This document shows positions 22,601 through 34,297 of a stretch of DNA of 64,000 nt, one piece after another. A model generated the notes under the pieces. That model was not told where the DNA came from, did not search any database, and saw only the letters and a list, made by a program, of their open reading frames with translations. Every line of letters starts with the position of its first letter. The stretch's first letter is position 1. The translations under genes and the position numbers were made by a program. Source of the stretch: Gliomastix tumulicola (taxonomy: Eukaryota > Ascomycota > Sordariomycetes > Hypocreales > Bionectriaceae); assembly GCA_001599755.1 (NCBI GenBank), contig BCHX01000001.1, forward strand, positions 248,001 to 312,000, read 5' to 3'.

Positions 22601-24825
22601 TCTGTCGCCCGTTCCAGCAGCTTCAGTGCCAAGGGGGTGAAGCCGGCCAGACGCCAAAGATTCTCGTCTAGGTACGAAGGAACGGTGACGATGGGACTGC
22701 CCCTGAATGCTGCGATTCCCTGAGTCCGAATAAGAACATCAGGAATGCAAGGCACCGCGCAGTTGATCGCCAACGCAGCGCCTTCGTGGTTCGACAGAGT
22801 GAACAAGCCACGAGCAGCAGCCCTAGGCAGAGATCGTAAGAGGCCTGTGTTGAGGTACCGAACATTTTCCGGGAACGTAGCCGAAGGCAGGATGCTGAGT
22901 AGGACCTTGTTCTCAGGAACGAGTGTGCTGGCCTTCTCCCTGATAGCCTTGAGAATGTCAGAGTTCTCATTATGATGGGAGATTTCGTTGCGCAGCCCCA
23001 GAGTTGCCGAAGCCTCGTACGTCTGGAATCCGCCAAGACTGTCCTGAAAATTGCCCTGGTATCTGGGCCCCAGACAGTAATGCACAGCCAGAAAGTCGTC
23101 ACTGAGCGCATCCTCGAAGAGGTGTGCTGAGGCAAGAGACCAACGCGAGTCAATGAGCCCGGCGCCCACGTTGTTCGACAGGTCTCTCGGAGTTCCCAGG
23201 AACGCCTGCACGGGGTTCGTCTTGCCCTGGAGCGAGTTGAACGAGGCGAAGCTCTCGTTGGCCTTGTTCGACAAGGGAGGCACGCTGGGGTAGTTGCAGC
23301 GCATCTGCTCCACGAATTCGCCGTTGACGTAGAGTGACGCTTTGCTTGAAATCATCGTCTTTGGTCTCCGATGGACGAGGGCGATGTGATACCACGTCCT
23401 TTCCTTAAACGAGACTGATTTGAACCTGACGCTCGGCTTACTCGAGATGACTGATGTCTGTAGAATGAAGTTTCGTGTATCCTTCTCCAGGTACATGAGC
23501 AGGAAACAAGTCTGCGTAGCATCGTATAAGCCGAAGAGCGTGGTATGTGAGACGGTGTCGTAGCGGTCGATCCGTAGCCACGCGGTGAATGTATAGCCAC
23601 CGGCTGACTGAGGAGGGAAGGATCGGCCGAGGGTAGGAAGCTCGAGAGACGAGTACCCGTGAAGAGACAGATCGAACTGAAAGAAGGGTGGCCCGGAATA
23701 CTTGGATGTCATCTCCAGGCAGAACTCAGACGGTTCAGAGCCCGGCGCAGACAGCAGAAATTGTGTGTCTGCGGGATTGTTGAATCCCAGATGCATGAGC
23801 TGCTTGCAGATCTGAAGAACCTTGTCACGCTCGACGGGAAGTAGACTAGACTCTGGGCCAAACACAGCTCTCAGGAATTGTGACAGGACTCCTGTAGAGT
23901 GGACTGCAGCCCGGTTATGTGTTGATTCGGAAACAGCAGCAAGTATGGTCTCGAGAACTATGAGGGAGGCGGGCGTCGCGAGCCCTCGCTCGCTCCGCGG
24001 CAGAGCTAACCAGAAGCTCACCACTGCTCGAAGAATCTCTGGCCTGCGGATGACCGTCCGGGAGTTGACGACCTCGCGCACATTGGGGGCTATATTCTCG
24101 GCTGACTGTGCCAGGAGCAGATCCCAGCTCTCCGACTCGGCGTTCTCATCCTCCGCAGCGTCCGTCTCCCCAGCTTCTTCCGACTTCTTCTCCTCGGCCG
24201 CGTTCGAAGCCTGGCTCCCCGGCTCGATACGAAGGGTCTTGGCTATTGACTGGCACAGCATGTCGAGCGCCTCGTCGTCGAGCGCAAAGGCAAGCAGCTT
24301 CCCGAACACATAGCAGCTGACCCAGGGATCGGGCTCTGCTCCTCCCAGACCAATGCTCGCGATGACTTGTTCGAGGGACTCCCAGCCCCCGCCGTCGACT
24401 CGGTAGCGGAAGAACCGATTGTTGCCCGCGTGACCTCGCAGGGCGGCCGACAACGTCGTCAGCGCGGCCTCGAGCAGCTTGAAGAGGGCGAGCATGTCCT
24501 GGTCGGTCCGCTTCCGAGGGTCGTAGTAGCCCGAGAAGGCCCGGAGCATATTCAGCACGCGCTCGAAGCCGCCCGCGTGCCGGAAGTCGTCCTGCAGGGC
24601 CGCCGTGGTCGCGCCGGGCTCGCCACGGACATGGCGTCCCACGGCGCGCAGGTTCTTGGCCAGGCACGCCGGGTCGGGATAGCCGCTCTCCTTGCGGGAT
24701 GTAGAGGCGGCATCGCGGTCGAGGTTGTCGAGGAGGTTCGTCACGATCTCGAGAGACTTGGACTTCGCGGGCGGCGCGGCAGAGGCCGATGTGGACGACC
24801 GAAAACGACGGGCGAGGGTCGACAT
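16665..24825 (-). CDS. BEACH domain protein (beige/neurobeachin family)
   Basis: Complement of join(16665..16694, 16752..17480, 17549..17706, 17767..21147, 21202..21682, 21733..22121, 22173..24825), 2606 residues. BEACH proteins are cytosolic scaffolds for membrane traffic, autophagy and lysosome/vacuole size. Order: an N-terminal armadillo-like part; a concanavalin/LamG-like domain (about 375-520, containing FTAWLRI and YVNGEFVEQMRC); a long helical middle; a PH-BEACH domain (about 1820-1960, NVSRITGLEACEGIL); the BEACH domain (about 2000-2275, with SNFHYLMMVNTLAGRSFND, PVFPWIIADY and FHYGTHYSSAM); then WD40 repeats to the end (about 2300-2606). The last exon codes only nine residues plus stop, ending YEWNFGRDR. 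Phases close across all six introns. Neither neighbour suggests co-regulation. Confidence 0.93.
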
Positions 24826-27800
24826 GGCTTCTCCCCGTCGATTAAAGGGGAGGGGGGTTGGTGGTCGGTTTTCTTCTTATTCTCGAGGGAAATTGCGTGA
24901 TTCACGGAGGGCTTCTTCCTCTCCCCGGTGCGTCCTCAGGGGACTAGGCCGCAGCCGATCAGAGTCGAGGGCATCGAATATTGGGAGGTTTGAATCGGTG
25001 CAACGTGGGGGGGGGGGGGGTTCCGGGACTTTGGAAGGAGCAGAGGAGGCGAAGTCTAAAATGGGGGAAGAGGCGGTGGAAGAGATTAGAGGTTGTCTAC
25101 GGGGAATTAGAGAGCAAGCAAACGTGCTGAAAAGAGGGCGGGCTAGCTAGAAGCGCGAATGACTGGCAACATGAAGAAAAATCCTCCACGATGATAATGC
25201 TGATTCTCGCGGACCAAGGCGGGCTGCAGCTTGTGAGAGACTGGACTGGATGTGGGGACGTGCTTCAGGGCCTTCGTCATAGTCCCAGGCTGCCGTCAGA
25301 GCAAGTGCAGTGGGAGGCGTCAAAGAGGCGTAGCGTCTCAGGGTTGCTGTCAGAAAGAGACGGGACACGACAGCAGATCTCTGGCCATTCATCACTGCTC
25401 GGGTAGCTGAGCCGTTGCAAGAGTGTCATCTCAGGGCTATATGGTTGGTAGATTGGTGAATTACTTGTCTCTACTCCTTCTCCCTTCTGATTACTCGGTT
25501 CCCTGGCCATTAGATATCGAAGGGGAGGCTCGAGCGGTGTCTCTTTTTTTTGTCCCCTCTCAGCAGTGCGCAGGGCACGTACCTCGAACTGTTTGATCTT
25601 GGAGGTGAGACGGGAAACAAAGCCCTGTTCGCAGGGCACAACTCAAAAAGCAACGAGCATCTTCCACAGAAGAGTAAAATGGAGGTAAAACTGTTGATAT
25701 CGCTTTGGATAACGATACCGACTCCAGAGGCTGCTCCGCACATCTCTCGATGCACGCACTGTCATCAGTCGATTCCCCAACTCTGGCGTATCGGTTCAGT
25801 GCCCTTGACCCCTCTCATGCTTCCCTGATCCACTACTAGCTGCCACAGCCACTGATTACGGAGTAGGTATTCACCGCCTCACGCCTTGTCCTTAGGTAGC
25901 GCGCAGGCATCCTGCTTGGTTGGATAGCTCTTATCTGCTCCCGCCGATCTTAACCATCGCTTAAGCATTGAGGACTGACTGGTTGCAAAAAGGACATGTC
26001 ACCCTCCCCATGTATTTGAGATCGATCACGACGTTTCAGCGAGGGTGCTCGTGTGACTCTATTCTTATCTGCTTATGATTACGTCTCCCTGGGCGGAACG
26101 ACTAGTGGTATTCGGGTTGCGACTACTGGTGTCTCCGATAACGCACGACCGTCGTATCAGGAGGAAACACGACTCGATCTGAACCATGCAAGATAACCTG
26201 GTCAATCCAGGGACCTCGTCCCCTGCCAAATGATACCTCATCAATCACGAGACCCTAATGGAATGGGCCGTCCGCAGCCAGTGAATCACTTGCCACTCGA
26301 CCCAGCCTTCTCTTCACGATGGCTGCTGTCTCAGCCTGAATGGGTCCCCGTCGTTTGTACAGTTGAAGTGTGGCGACAGTCTAGGGTAGGCTGTTATGCA
26401 GGCAGACACACCTAAGAGCGGTAGCTCAGCTCTCGGAGATGCACGTCAACTCGCGTGCATCCGAATAATACCCAAAGATCCTGACAAAGGAGCCGTGTCC
26501 TGGGATGCGTGAAATTGGTTATCCGTCCGAGACCACCCTTTCGCCCCCAATTGGGCCCGACGTCGACGTTGCAGCGACGGCGAAACGACGCTGGAGCGAC
26601 GCTGGAAGAGCTGGACCGAGAGATACAGGAACTGCTCCGAGACGAGTCATCGCCCGTTCCAGCCACAAGCCACCCACGCATGCAAAGACCCCCTAGGCTG
26701 CCTCGTGAGTCGCGTCGCTTGACAGTCTGGCTCTCTCCACCAGGTCAGCTGGCTGCTGGCCACGGGCGACGCAGCTTCGGGGTTGGAGCTCCCTGGTCAG
26801 ACGGGGGAGCTTCCCCCACAAATTGGCCTTGCTACCAAGGTCCCATGGAAAGGGTGGATGCCGTCCGAAGGTACCGGTACAAGGCGCTGATGGTGCAGCT
26901 ATCGATGCAGGCGAGGGACTTGGGGAGTGCTGACTGATGGGCATTGGACGACGGCTGCATTGGTGTGCATGGTGAATAAGAGCAAGGGGACCAGTGATTG
27001 ACGGCCGTGGTTGGATGGATTAATGAACCACGTCGCAGCAGCTCGCGATGGAGGGCTGCATTGTAATAAAGGTGTCGACACCACCGCACACGAGCAGCTG
27101 TCTGGAGGAAGCTGGAGGCGAGCAGTGTCACCCCCCCTCGGCGCTAGGCGGAATGGTCTAGATTGACTGAGCATTGTGTGAGCCATTAACGATCGCACGC
27201 AAGAGCAGGCAGGCAGACAGAATGGCCGAGCTAGCAGCAGCTCAAGCTGTCTCTGATGAGTCCCGTCGCCAGTGCGACAAATGCAGGGACGGGTGACAGG
27301 TACCTCTACCGAGCACCGTGCCTGAACCGCCCAGGGCTGTGCTGGTCCGTTATCGCCCCTTCAGGCCCCCTAGGGAAGGCCCCCGAGGCCCGCCACAGGC
27401 CCCTACTTCGTAGGTACAGACCCCTCTGGGCTCTTCCTGGGCTCTTCAGCAGGTCTCAGTCATCGCTGCGGGAACGCAACCGCCTGAATTGGCCCCGGAT
27501 CCTCGGCGCTAAGCCGTGGCTGGCTGAGACCGCCCCGTTATTATATGGGCCCGCAGTCCCAGGAATACGTCCTCCCAGCAGAACTGTGCTGGACTGTGTC
27601 CGCTGCTCCGCCCAGCGATGCTTTATCTCGAGGTACCGGTACCTCCTCCCTGCCCCCAGTTCAGGGCGGCTTTAAGGCGTCATTGCTCCCCCAACCACCT
27701 GCTGCCGCCTGCTTCTTCTTCCTTCTTCTTCCTCCTCCATCCTCTCCCATCTTCCATCATCTCTCCCTCCTTCCCATCACCACCTCCATCAAACCCATCC

Positions 27801-27901
27801 CTCTCTTCATCACCAGAGGGCGCTGGAACCAGCCGCCTTGCATTTTCTAGCCCATTGCACTCTCTGTCTGTGTCTCCGGTAGACCGGCTTATCTGCACAC
27901 C
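24826..27901. other. long divergent intergenic region before the subtilase
   Basis: About 3.1 kb between the BEACH start and the protease start. It contains a run of 14 G at 25007-25020, a perfect 16-bp palindrome at 27630-27645, and a CT-rich leader from about 27700 that marks the protease promoter. Frames such as 26509-26937 and 27256-27675 lack splice support and recognisable composition. No tRNA or 5S gene was recognised. Confidence 0.45.
27630..27645. repeat. 16-bp perfect palindrome in the protease promoter
   Basis: GAGGTACCGGTACCTC is self-complementary. Its core GTACCGGTAC also occurs at 26871-26880, about 760 bp upstream. It lies about 270 bp before the protease start, so it could be a dimeric regulator site; no factor is named. 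Confidence 0.7.
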
Positions 27902-29713
27902 ATGAAGGGCATCGCTGCTCTCTCCCTCGCTGCTGTGGCCTCGGCCAGCTTCAGCACCGAGACCATCCACGGTGACTCGGCTCCCGTCCTCAGCTCGCTG
28001 GACGCCGACCACATCCCGGACTCGTACATCATCAAGTTCAAGGACCACGTCGACGAGGCGTCCGTCTCGGACCACCACCTCTGGGTCCAGGACGTCCACG
28101 AGACGGGCCAGAACCAGTACAATGAGCTCCGCAAGCGCGACGGCGACGACCTTGTCGGCCAGGTCTTCAGCGGCCTGAAGCACAAGTTCGCCATCGGCGA
28201 CGAGTTCAAGGGCTACGCCGGCCACTTCCACCCTGACGTGGTTGAGCAGCTCCGCAACCACCCTGACGTAAGCCATCCTCTTCCTCTTCCTGCCCAGACG
28301 TGCCCAGAAACCGCACTCCGCCTGCCTCCGAGATCCCGTTCTGGCTTGTCTGCAGCCTGGCTTGTCTGCAGTCGAGCAAAGACAGCGAGATCTTGATGAG
28401 AGGATCATGGGCCGATTGCGGCGACAGGCCTAAAACCTTAACCTTCTGCTATCATGGACTGAAGCTAACGAAACTATCTGCAGATCGAGTACATTGAGCG
28501 TGATACCATTGTCCACACCATGCTTCCCCTCAACACCGAGGAGAACGTCGCCGAGGACACCTGCGACGGCGAGCTCGAGAAGCAGGCTCCCTGGGGCCTC
28601 GCCCGTATCTCCCACCGTGATACCCTCGGCTTCGGCACCTTCAACAAGTACCTCTACACTGAGCAGGCTGGTGAGGGTGTCGATGCCTACGTCATTGACA
28701 CTGGCACCTACATCGACCACCTTGACTTCGAGGGCCGTGCCTTCTGGAGCAAGACTGTCCCTGCCGGTGACCCGGATCAGGATGGCAACGGCCACGGCAC
28801 TCACTGCTCTGGCACCATCGCCGGCAAGAAGTACGGTGTCGCCAAGAAGGCCAACATCTACGCGATCAAGGTCCTCCGTGCCAACGGCTCTGGCAGCATG
28901 TCTGATGTTATTGCCGGAGTCGTCCACGCCACCGAGACCCACGCCGAGCAGGTCAAGCTCGCCAAGGAGGGCAAGCGCAAGGGCTTCAAGGGCTCCGTCG
29001 CCAACATGTCGCTTGGCGGTGGTAAGACCTCTGCTCTCGACGCTGCTGTCAACGCCGCTGTCAACACCGGTATTCACTTCGCTGTCGCTGCCGGTAACGA
29101 CAACGCCGATGCCTGCCGCTCGTCCCCCGCCTCTGCGTCTGAGCCCCTCACCGTCGGTGCCTCTGACCTGACTGATTCGCGTGCCTACTTCTCCAACTAC
29201 GGCAAGTGCACCGACATCTTCGGCCCCGGTGTCAGCATCCAGTCCACCTGGATCGGCTCCAAGTACGCCGTCAACACCATCTCGGGCACCTCCATGGCCT
29301 CTCCCCATATTGCTGGTCTCCTCGCCTACTACCTGTCCCTCCAGCCCGCTACCGACTCTGAGTTCTCTGTTGCTCCCATCACCCCCAAGGAGCTCAAGAA
29401 GAACATCCTCGACATCTCCACCAAGGGTGCCCTGGGTGACATCCCTGCCCAGACCCCCAACCTGCTCGCCTGGAACGGCGGTGGCTGCGGCAACTTCTCC
29501 AAGATTGTCGAGGCCGGTGGCTACGTCGTCGAGAACTCGGCTGTTACCCTTGAGGACATCGAGGCTGTCCTCGAGCACGAGCTCGAGATCGTCTCCAGCA
29601 AGGTTGTCGAGTCCGCCGAGACCTTTGGCAAGAAGGCTGAGAAGCTTGCCGACAAGATCCACGACCTCGTCGACGAGGAGCTCAAGGAGTTCCTCTCCTC
29701 CGTCACTGCCTAA
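27902..29713 (+). CDS. spm1: vacuolar subtilisin-like serine protease (SPM1/cerevisin type)
   Basis: join(27902..28267, 28484..29713), 531 residues. It is a proteinase K/cerevisin-type S8 endopeptidase of the vacuole, needed for autophagic breakdown and sporulation in related fungi. Seen: a signal peptide (MKGIAALSLAAVASA), an I9 inhibitor propeptide (SYIIKFKDHV to the end of exon 1), then the catalytic domain with Asp194 (VIDTG), His226 (GHGTHCSGT) and Ser392 (SGTSMASPHIAG), and the oxyanion Asn in AAGND. The C-terminal tail is acidic and helical, as in vacuolar members. The intron is unusually long (216 nt) and carries two extra CTGCAG sequences before the used one. Confidence 0.95.
28341..28371 (+). 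repeat. direct repeat inside the protease intron
   Basis: CTGGCTTGTCTGCAG occurs at 28341-28355 and again at 28357-28371. Each copy ends in a possible acceptor (CTGCAG) upstream of the real one at 28483, so decoy splicing is conceivable. Confidence 0.7.
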
Positions 29714-30710
29714 GGGCGTGGCTCACTGAGCTCCAAGCGTCCTCATCTTTGCCTTGGCAGGATCGCACGCAGATTGTATGGTCGATTCGGGAAGGACTTG
29801 TTTTGGGTATGACACGGACAGATGGGCGCGAAATACGGGCACTGCACTTTTTTGCTTTTTTGATTGGTTTGTTTATTGAAGGGAGTGGCCTGCTTCCCAT
29901 TTCCTTGCCTCTCTGATCTTTGATCGCTTCTGATCGTTGTTATTTTACTCCGCGTCATTGTACGATCGGGTGCATCGAGATGACGAGAGATTCGTCGCCA
30001 GATTGCACACCAAAGCCTTCCACAGTACCAGAGAAATATATTTCCTTGTTTTAGAACCTCACCGTCCCTGTCTATTGTCGTGACATGCTTGCTTTCAATT
30101 ATATTAGCTTAGTACTTACCTAACTTTAGGGAAGTGTTTGGGTGCTGTTGTCGTGGATTTTGACGTGGTATTTTAGGTTGAGGTGGTTGGGCTGGCTGGG
30201 AGATGCCGCCTTCTTTGCCAGAAATCAGAAATCATAGCAAACCCGGCGGGTGCTTGCCTTGCCTCACATCAAACAACAATCCAGCCCTCCCAGGGCCTCC
30301 TTCCCAAACGCAATTCGTCGCGGTTGCTCTTTCCTTGATTTCTCTCCACGGTCTTTACTGCATCTCGCTCATCAGCACTCGCTCCCCCCCCCTTCGATCT
30401 TGTCCCTCTTGTTTTTCTCCCCCGAACACTCTTCTGCCTCGACACGCGGAGAGGCATCCCTCGTTTACCACCTCGCGCTTTTTTGACCTCGCTCCTTTTT
30501 GGGCCTGTCTGATATTTTGGTGCCTATCCTTGCCTCGAATCATTCATTTCGCTAATTCTCCTTGGGAGGGTATCGCTGTCGCCCTCCCTGCTTTTGTTTT
30601 GGACCTCCCCTTCCTCTGTTTTTGTTCACACCATCGCTGCATCTTGTTTCTTGATCAATCCGCTGCTACGAGCGCGTGTTGGTATCCCGTTTGTCGTTTC
30701 CCGTCCTGCG
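29714..30710. other. intergenic region and long 5' leader
   Basis: About 1 kb. The left half should be the protease 3' UTR. From about 30290 the sequence becomes CT-rich, which looks like the promoter and leader of the next gene. The frame of that gene is open upstream of its chosen ATG, but the composition there is leader-like. Confidence 0.45.
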
Positions 30711-33700
30711 ATGCTGCGACGGAACAGCTCCAAATCGTCGCGTCGGAAGCAACTCAACCGCAGCAAGTCCACCTCTTCCATCCAGCGCAATCCCGTCGAG
30801 GATCTGCAGCTCTTCGATCCCGTCATCGCCGAGCGAGACGCACAAATCGCCGCCAGACTCTCGTATCAGCGCGCCCACGGACGCAAGATGGCGTATCCGC
30901 AAGGCGTGGCAGGGCCTTCTTCTGCCAACGGCACTGCGATGTCATCTCCCGAATTCGAGCGAAGCGGCAACGGCAGCCGGCTGATGGTGCGCAGCGAGGG
31001 CGCTGCCAGTCGCCAGAGCACCCATGAAGGCGAGGAGAGTCGCGGAGGAGGAGGAGGAAGAGCAGGAGGAGGAGGTCTGAAGCATCAGAAGAGCATCCGT
31101 TTTGCTGGCCCGACCGCACAGCCCCGACGTGTGCTGGCCTCGCGGGCTACCGAGCCTGGCGTTTCTGCGAGCGAAAGCCTTTCGAGACTCACCATCGCCG
31201 CCGACAATTCTGTTGTTGTGCCGCCCCGCGCCCAGACGGCCTTCGATCGCCACAGAGATTCGAGCTACTCGATGGATCTAGTGAGCCCGCTTGAAGGACT
31301 CGCTGCTGACCATGAGCCTGATTCGTCCCGGGCCGAAGGGCCCAGCTTCTCAGCGCTGCGACAAGAGTCGGCTCGACAGGTTCGCAAGACCAGATCCATG
31401 TATCCTGGTTCAGAGTACTTCGACTCGCTGTTCCAGGACAGTCCCGGCGACGCCAAGGAAGAGCAGTCTGCGTTCCGCTCTCGATACGCCAACTTGAACA
31501 AGGACAAGGAGAATGAGCGCGAGCCTCTGGTTCTGGAATCGAAGAGCCTGCGAGCTCCCAAGTCGATGAGCCTTCTCCGAAGTCGACGCGCCCATTCATC
31601 TTCGCAATCGACAGATTTGGCTGTGCAAATGGCCCGCGACAAATTCCAACAACAGAACGAGACGCAGCCTCGACTCAAGTCCCAGCCTTCGCTTTTCTTC
31701 CGATCCAAGGAGCGCCGGGCGGGAACTTCCACGAGCTTTCGCAAGTCTCTGCGAAACAGCAGCAACACCAGTGCTGCGGTCTCTGCCCTTTCCAACAACT
31801 CTGTGGTCGTCGCGAAGGGAGGCGGAAGCCTGAGGAAGACCGCCCGCAAGGTCTCCCAATCGCTCAAGACCAAATTCAAGGGCATGTTTGGACGCAAGTC
31901 CTCGGACGACTCCATCGCAGAGAGAGAGTCTGACGCCGAGAGCAGCATCCAGATCCCTTGGCGAGAGGTGTCCGTCTACGTCGACAGTCCGGCACGGACT
32001 GCCATTTTGCACACGCCGCACCCTTCCGAGTTGGTTGAATCTCGTGAGGCCAGCATTCACAGCGGCAGTGACGCTGAGCTGGTGGACGATGAGGGCCTCA
32101 GCGGCGCCGAGGAAAGATCTCGTGTCACCAGCTGGAGCGACTCGGTCACCGACACTATGCCAGCTCATCCCGTGTGCGACGAATGGGAGCGGCAGAGACT
32201 GTCTGTGATCCATGAGAACGGACTGCATTTCGCGTCCCCTGTCATCGATCGCACAACCATCAACCGTGATATGGCCATTGGCCACCCTTCACCAGTCGAC
32301 AGCCAACGGGTCTACTCGGCCTTGATGAAGAGAGCCGAGGAAGTCCAGAGGAACGAGGATCACGACCGACAGCAGAACATTGCCGACATTCGATCCCAGG
32401 GCAGAGCACCGCCAAGGGGCAGCTCGGTTGACCAGCTCGATACGGCCACGGCAACGATTCGCCGCGTTGAGCCTGACGACAACGATGTCTTTCAAGACAA
32501 GGCCAATGGTGATTCACAGGCTCCCGACGGCTTCGCCTCAATAAACAGGATGAGCAACCTTGACGACAGTTGTCACGTCATCCCAGAGGAGGGCGACTCT
32601 CCTGGTTGGCAAGCCCCCGGCATCACGGCCTACCACCGGAAGAGAGGCGATTATGAGCGCTCTCGAATCGTTGATCGCAGCTCCGCCTTCTTTGCTAGCC
32701 CGGCAAACCACTTTTTCAGAGCACAGAGTCCCTTCCGTCGTGCTTTGCAGGAGAACATGAGGGCTGCTGATCAGAACGCTCCCATTAGAAATGGCTATCT
32801 CGCATCGCTGTCGGAGCTCAGCTTGCCGGTTCGACAGCCCAGCCTCTCTGGATCGGCGATGAACAAGAGCGGGCAGGACGGCGAGAGCATCTACTCGTAC
32901 AATGAGAATGGCGGAGAATACCAGAGAGAAGCAGACTCGGAACACCTCGTCGACAGATTCTCGAAGCCACCCCTGTCTCAGAGCTCGTCAGGCATCAGCA
33001 GCAGTCATACCGACAAGCTGATGCCTGCTCCTTACCTGGGACTGAGACCCGATTCGGCGGCGAGCTCAGTGGAGTAGAAGACCATGCTGAGCGCCCAGGT
33101 GGCTCGGATGGAGGAGAAGCCGGCCACCAAGTTGGGCTCGAGGCAGATGTCGACTGCGAACCTCGGGCATGTGCGAGAGTATACGGAGATCGAAACGGGT
33201 TCTGATGTTTATTTTCCGGAGTCGCACTCTGGGTTTTTGTCCAAGTCTAGGCAGGGAACGCCTCTGGGAGATGTGGCTCTCAACGCAGTATCGAATTCGG
33301 AACGTCAAGGAGGATTGGAAAGAAAGCCGAGCGTTGGGATGGAGAATGAGGATCCATCGCCGGTGTCATCATACAAGCTGCTTCAGGACGAAAATACGCG
33401 AGGCAACGGCATGTGCCGATCGATGGCGTCGCTCCCGAGCTTGAGGACGGAGGCTCGGGATCACAAGGGAGAGGGTTTACCGTTCTCGGCGTCTCAGTAC
33501 TATCCAAGCAGCCAATCGAGGAGGAACGAGCTGCTCAAGAGACGTCAACTGTGGAGGAGCCAGACTGGAGAGAACGGGTCTCCAGCAAAGTCGAGTCCTG
33601 GATTGACGGAGGCGGTGGAGAGACAGTTTGGCACGGCGATTTCGCCCGTGCAGAGGAAGAGCTGGAGAGACGAGTTGGCTAGGTCCTCGTCGTCACACGC

Positions 33701-33878
33701 AAGCGAGGGGGAGGGCATTAACGTGCAGGACTTTGCTCCTGGTCCGGCTCCTGGTCCGGCTTCTGGTGACAGAAAGGGCCAGGGAATGGTGGACTCGTTC
33801 TTGATGAGCAGACGAAGGCGGATGTACGAGACGTCGACTGGCTCTGGGGAGGGCAGCTCGCCGGCCATGTTCCTCTGA
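30711..33878 (+). pseudogene. long disordered protein interrupted by one in-frame TAG
   Basis: From ATG 30711 the frame runs 788 codons to TAG at 33075-33077, then continues in the same phase for 266 more codons to TGA at 33876-33878. Composition is the same on both sides, and the text reads naturally across the stop (LRPDSAASSVE, stop, KTMLSAQVARMEEK). The protein is Ser/Arg-rich and disordered, with an N-terminal basic block (LRRNSSKSSRRKQLNRSKS), a basic patch (about residues 375-400) and many SP/RS sites. No known domain is recognised. It could be a nonsense allele, a sequencing error, stop readthrough, or a weak intron ending at that TAG. If the stop is real, the product is the 788-residue protein. 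Confidence 0.6.
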
Positions 33879-34297
33879 GCTCGTCTTTCTTTCTTTCTGC
33901 GCTGCTCTGCTCTGCTTTTTCGCTTGATTTTGCGTGGCTGTGCGTCGGGAGTTCGGAGGGATTGGTTCAATGAGGGATGACATTCATTGGACATTGTTCG
34001 GAGCTCGGTGTATCAACAATGTGTATTCACAACTGAGTTGCGATGTTTTTATTGGCTTATGGCATTGGTTTTAGATACCGAGGACGGATGGACATTCGAG
34101 TTATCATGCACATCCTGCGGGGATGGCGGTGTATTCTCACGGGAGCTAGACGGCATAGCTGGCTCATCTTAATGCGACAATGAATTCTTCTATGCAACGT
34201 GTGATGATGGTATAATGAGTGGTCGTCGCCGCGTGTGTAATGTATATATCTACATGTACTTTCTCATAACACAAACCCTTTTCCGAGTCTTGATCTA
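33879..34297. other. intergenic 3' region between convergent genes
   Basis: About 420 nt between two converging genes, AT-rich toward the right. It holds their 3' UTRs; nothing else is seen. Confidence 0.5.

Noticed and set aside
26509..27675. Plus-strand frames of about 140 codons in the protease upstream region
   Set aside because: No domain, no splice signals, and composition like the surrounding non-coding DNA.
28430..29662. 410-residue frame on the minus strand across the protease gene
   Set aside because: It mirrors the codon bias of the protease on the opposite strand, has repetitive Gly/Asp/Val composition and no independent start context or domain.
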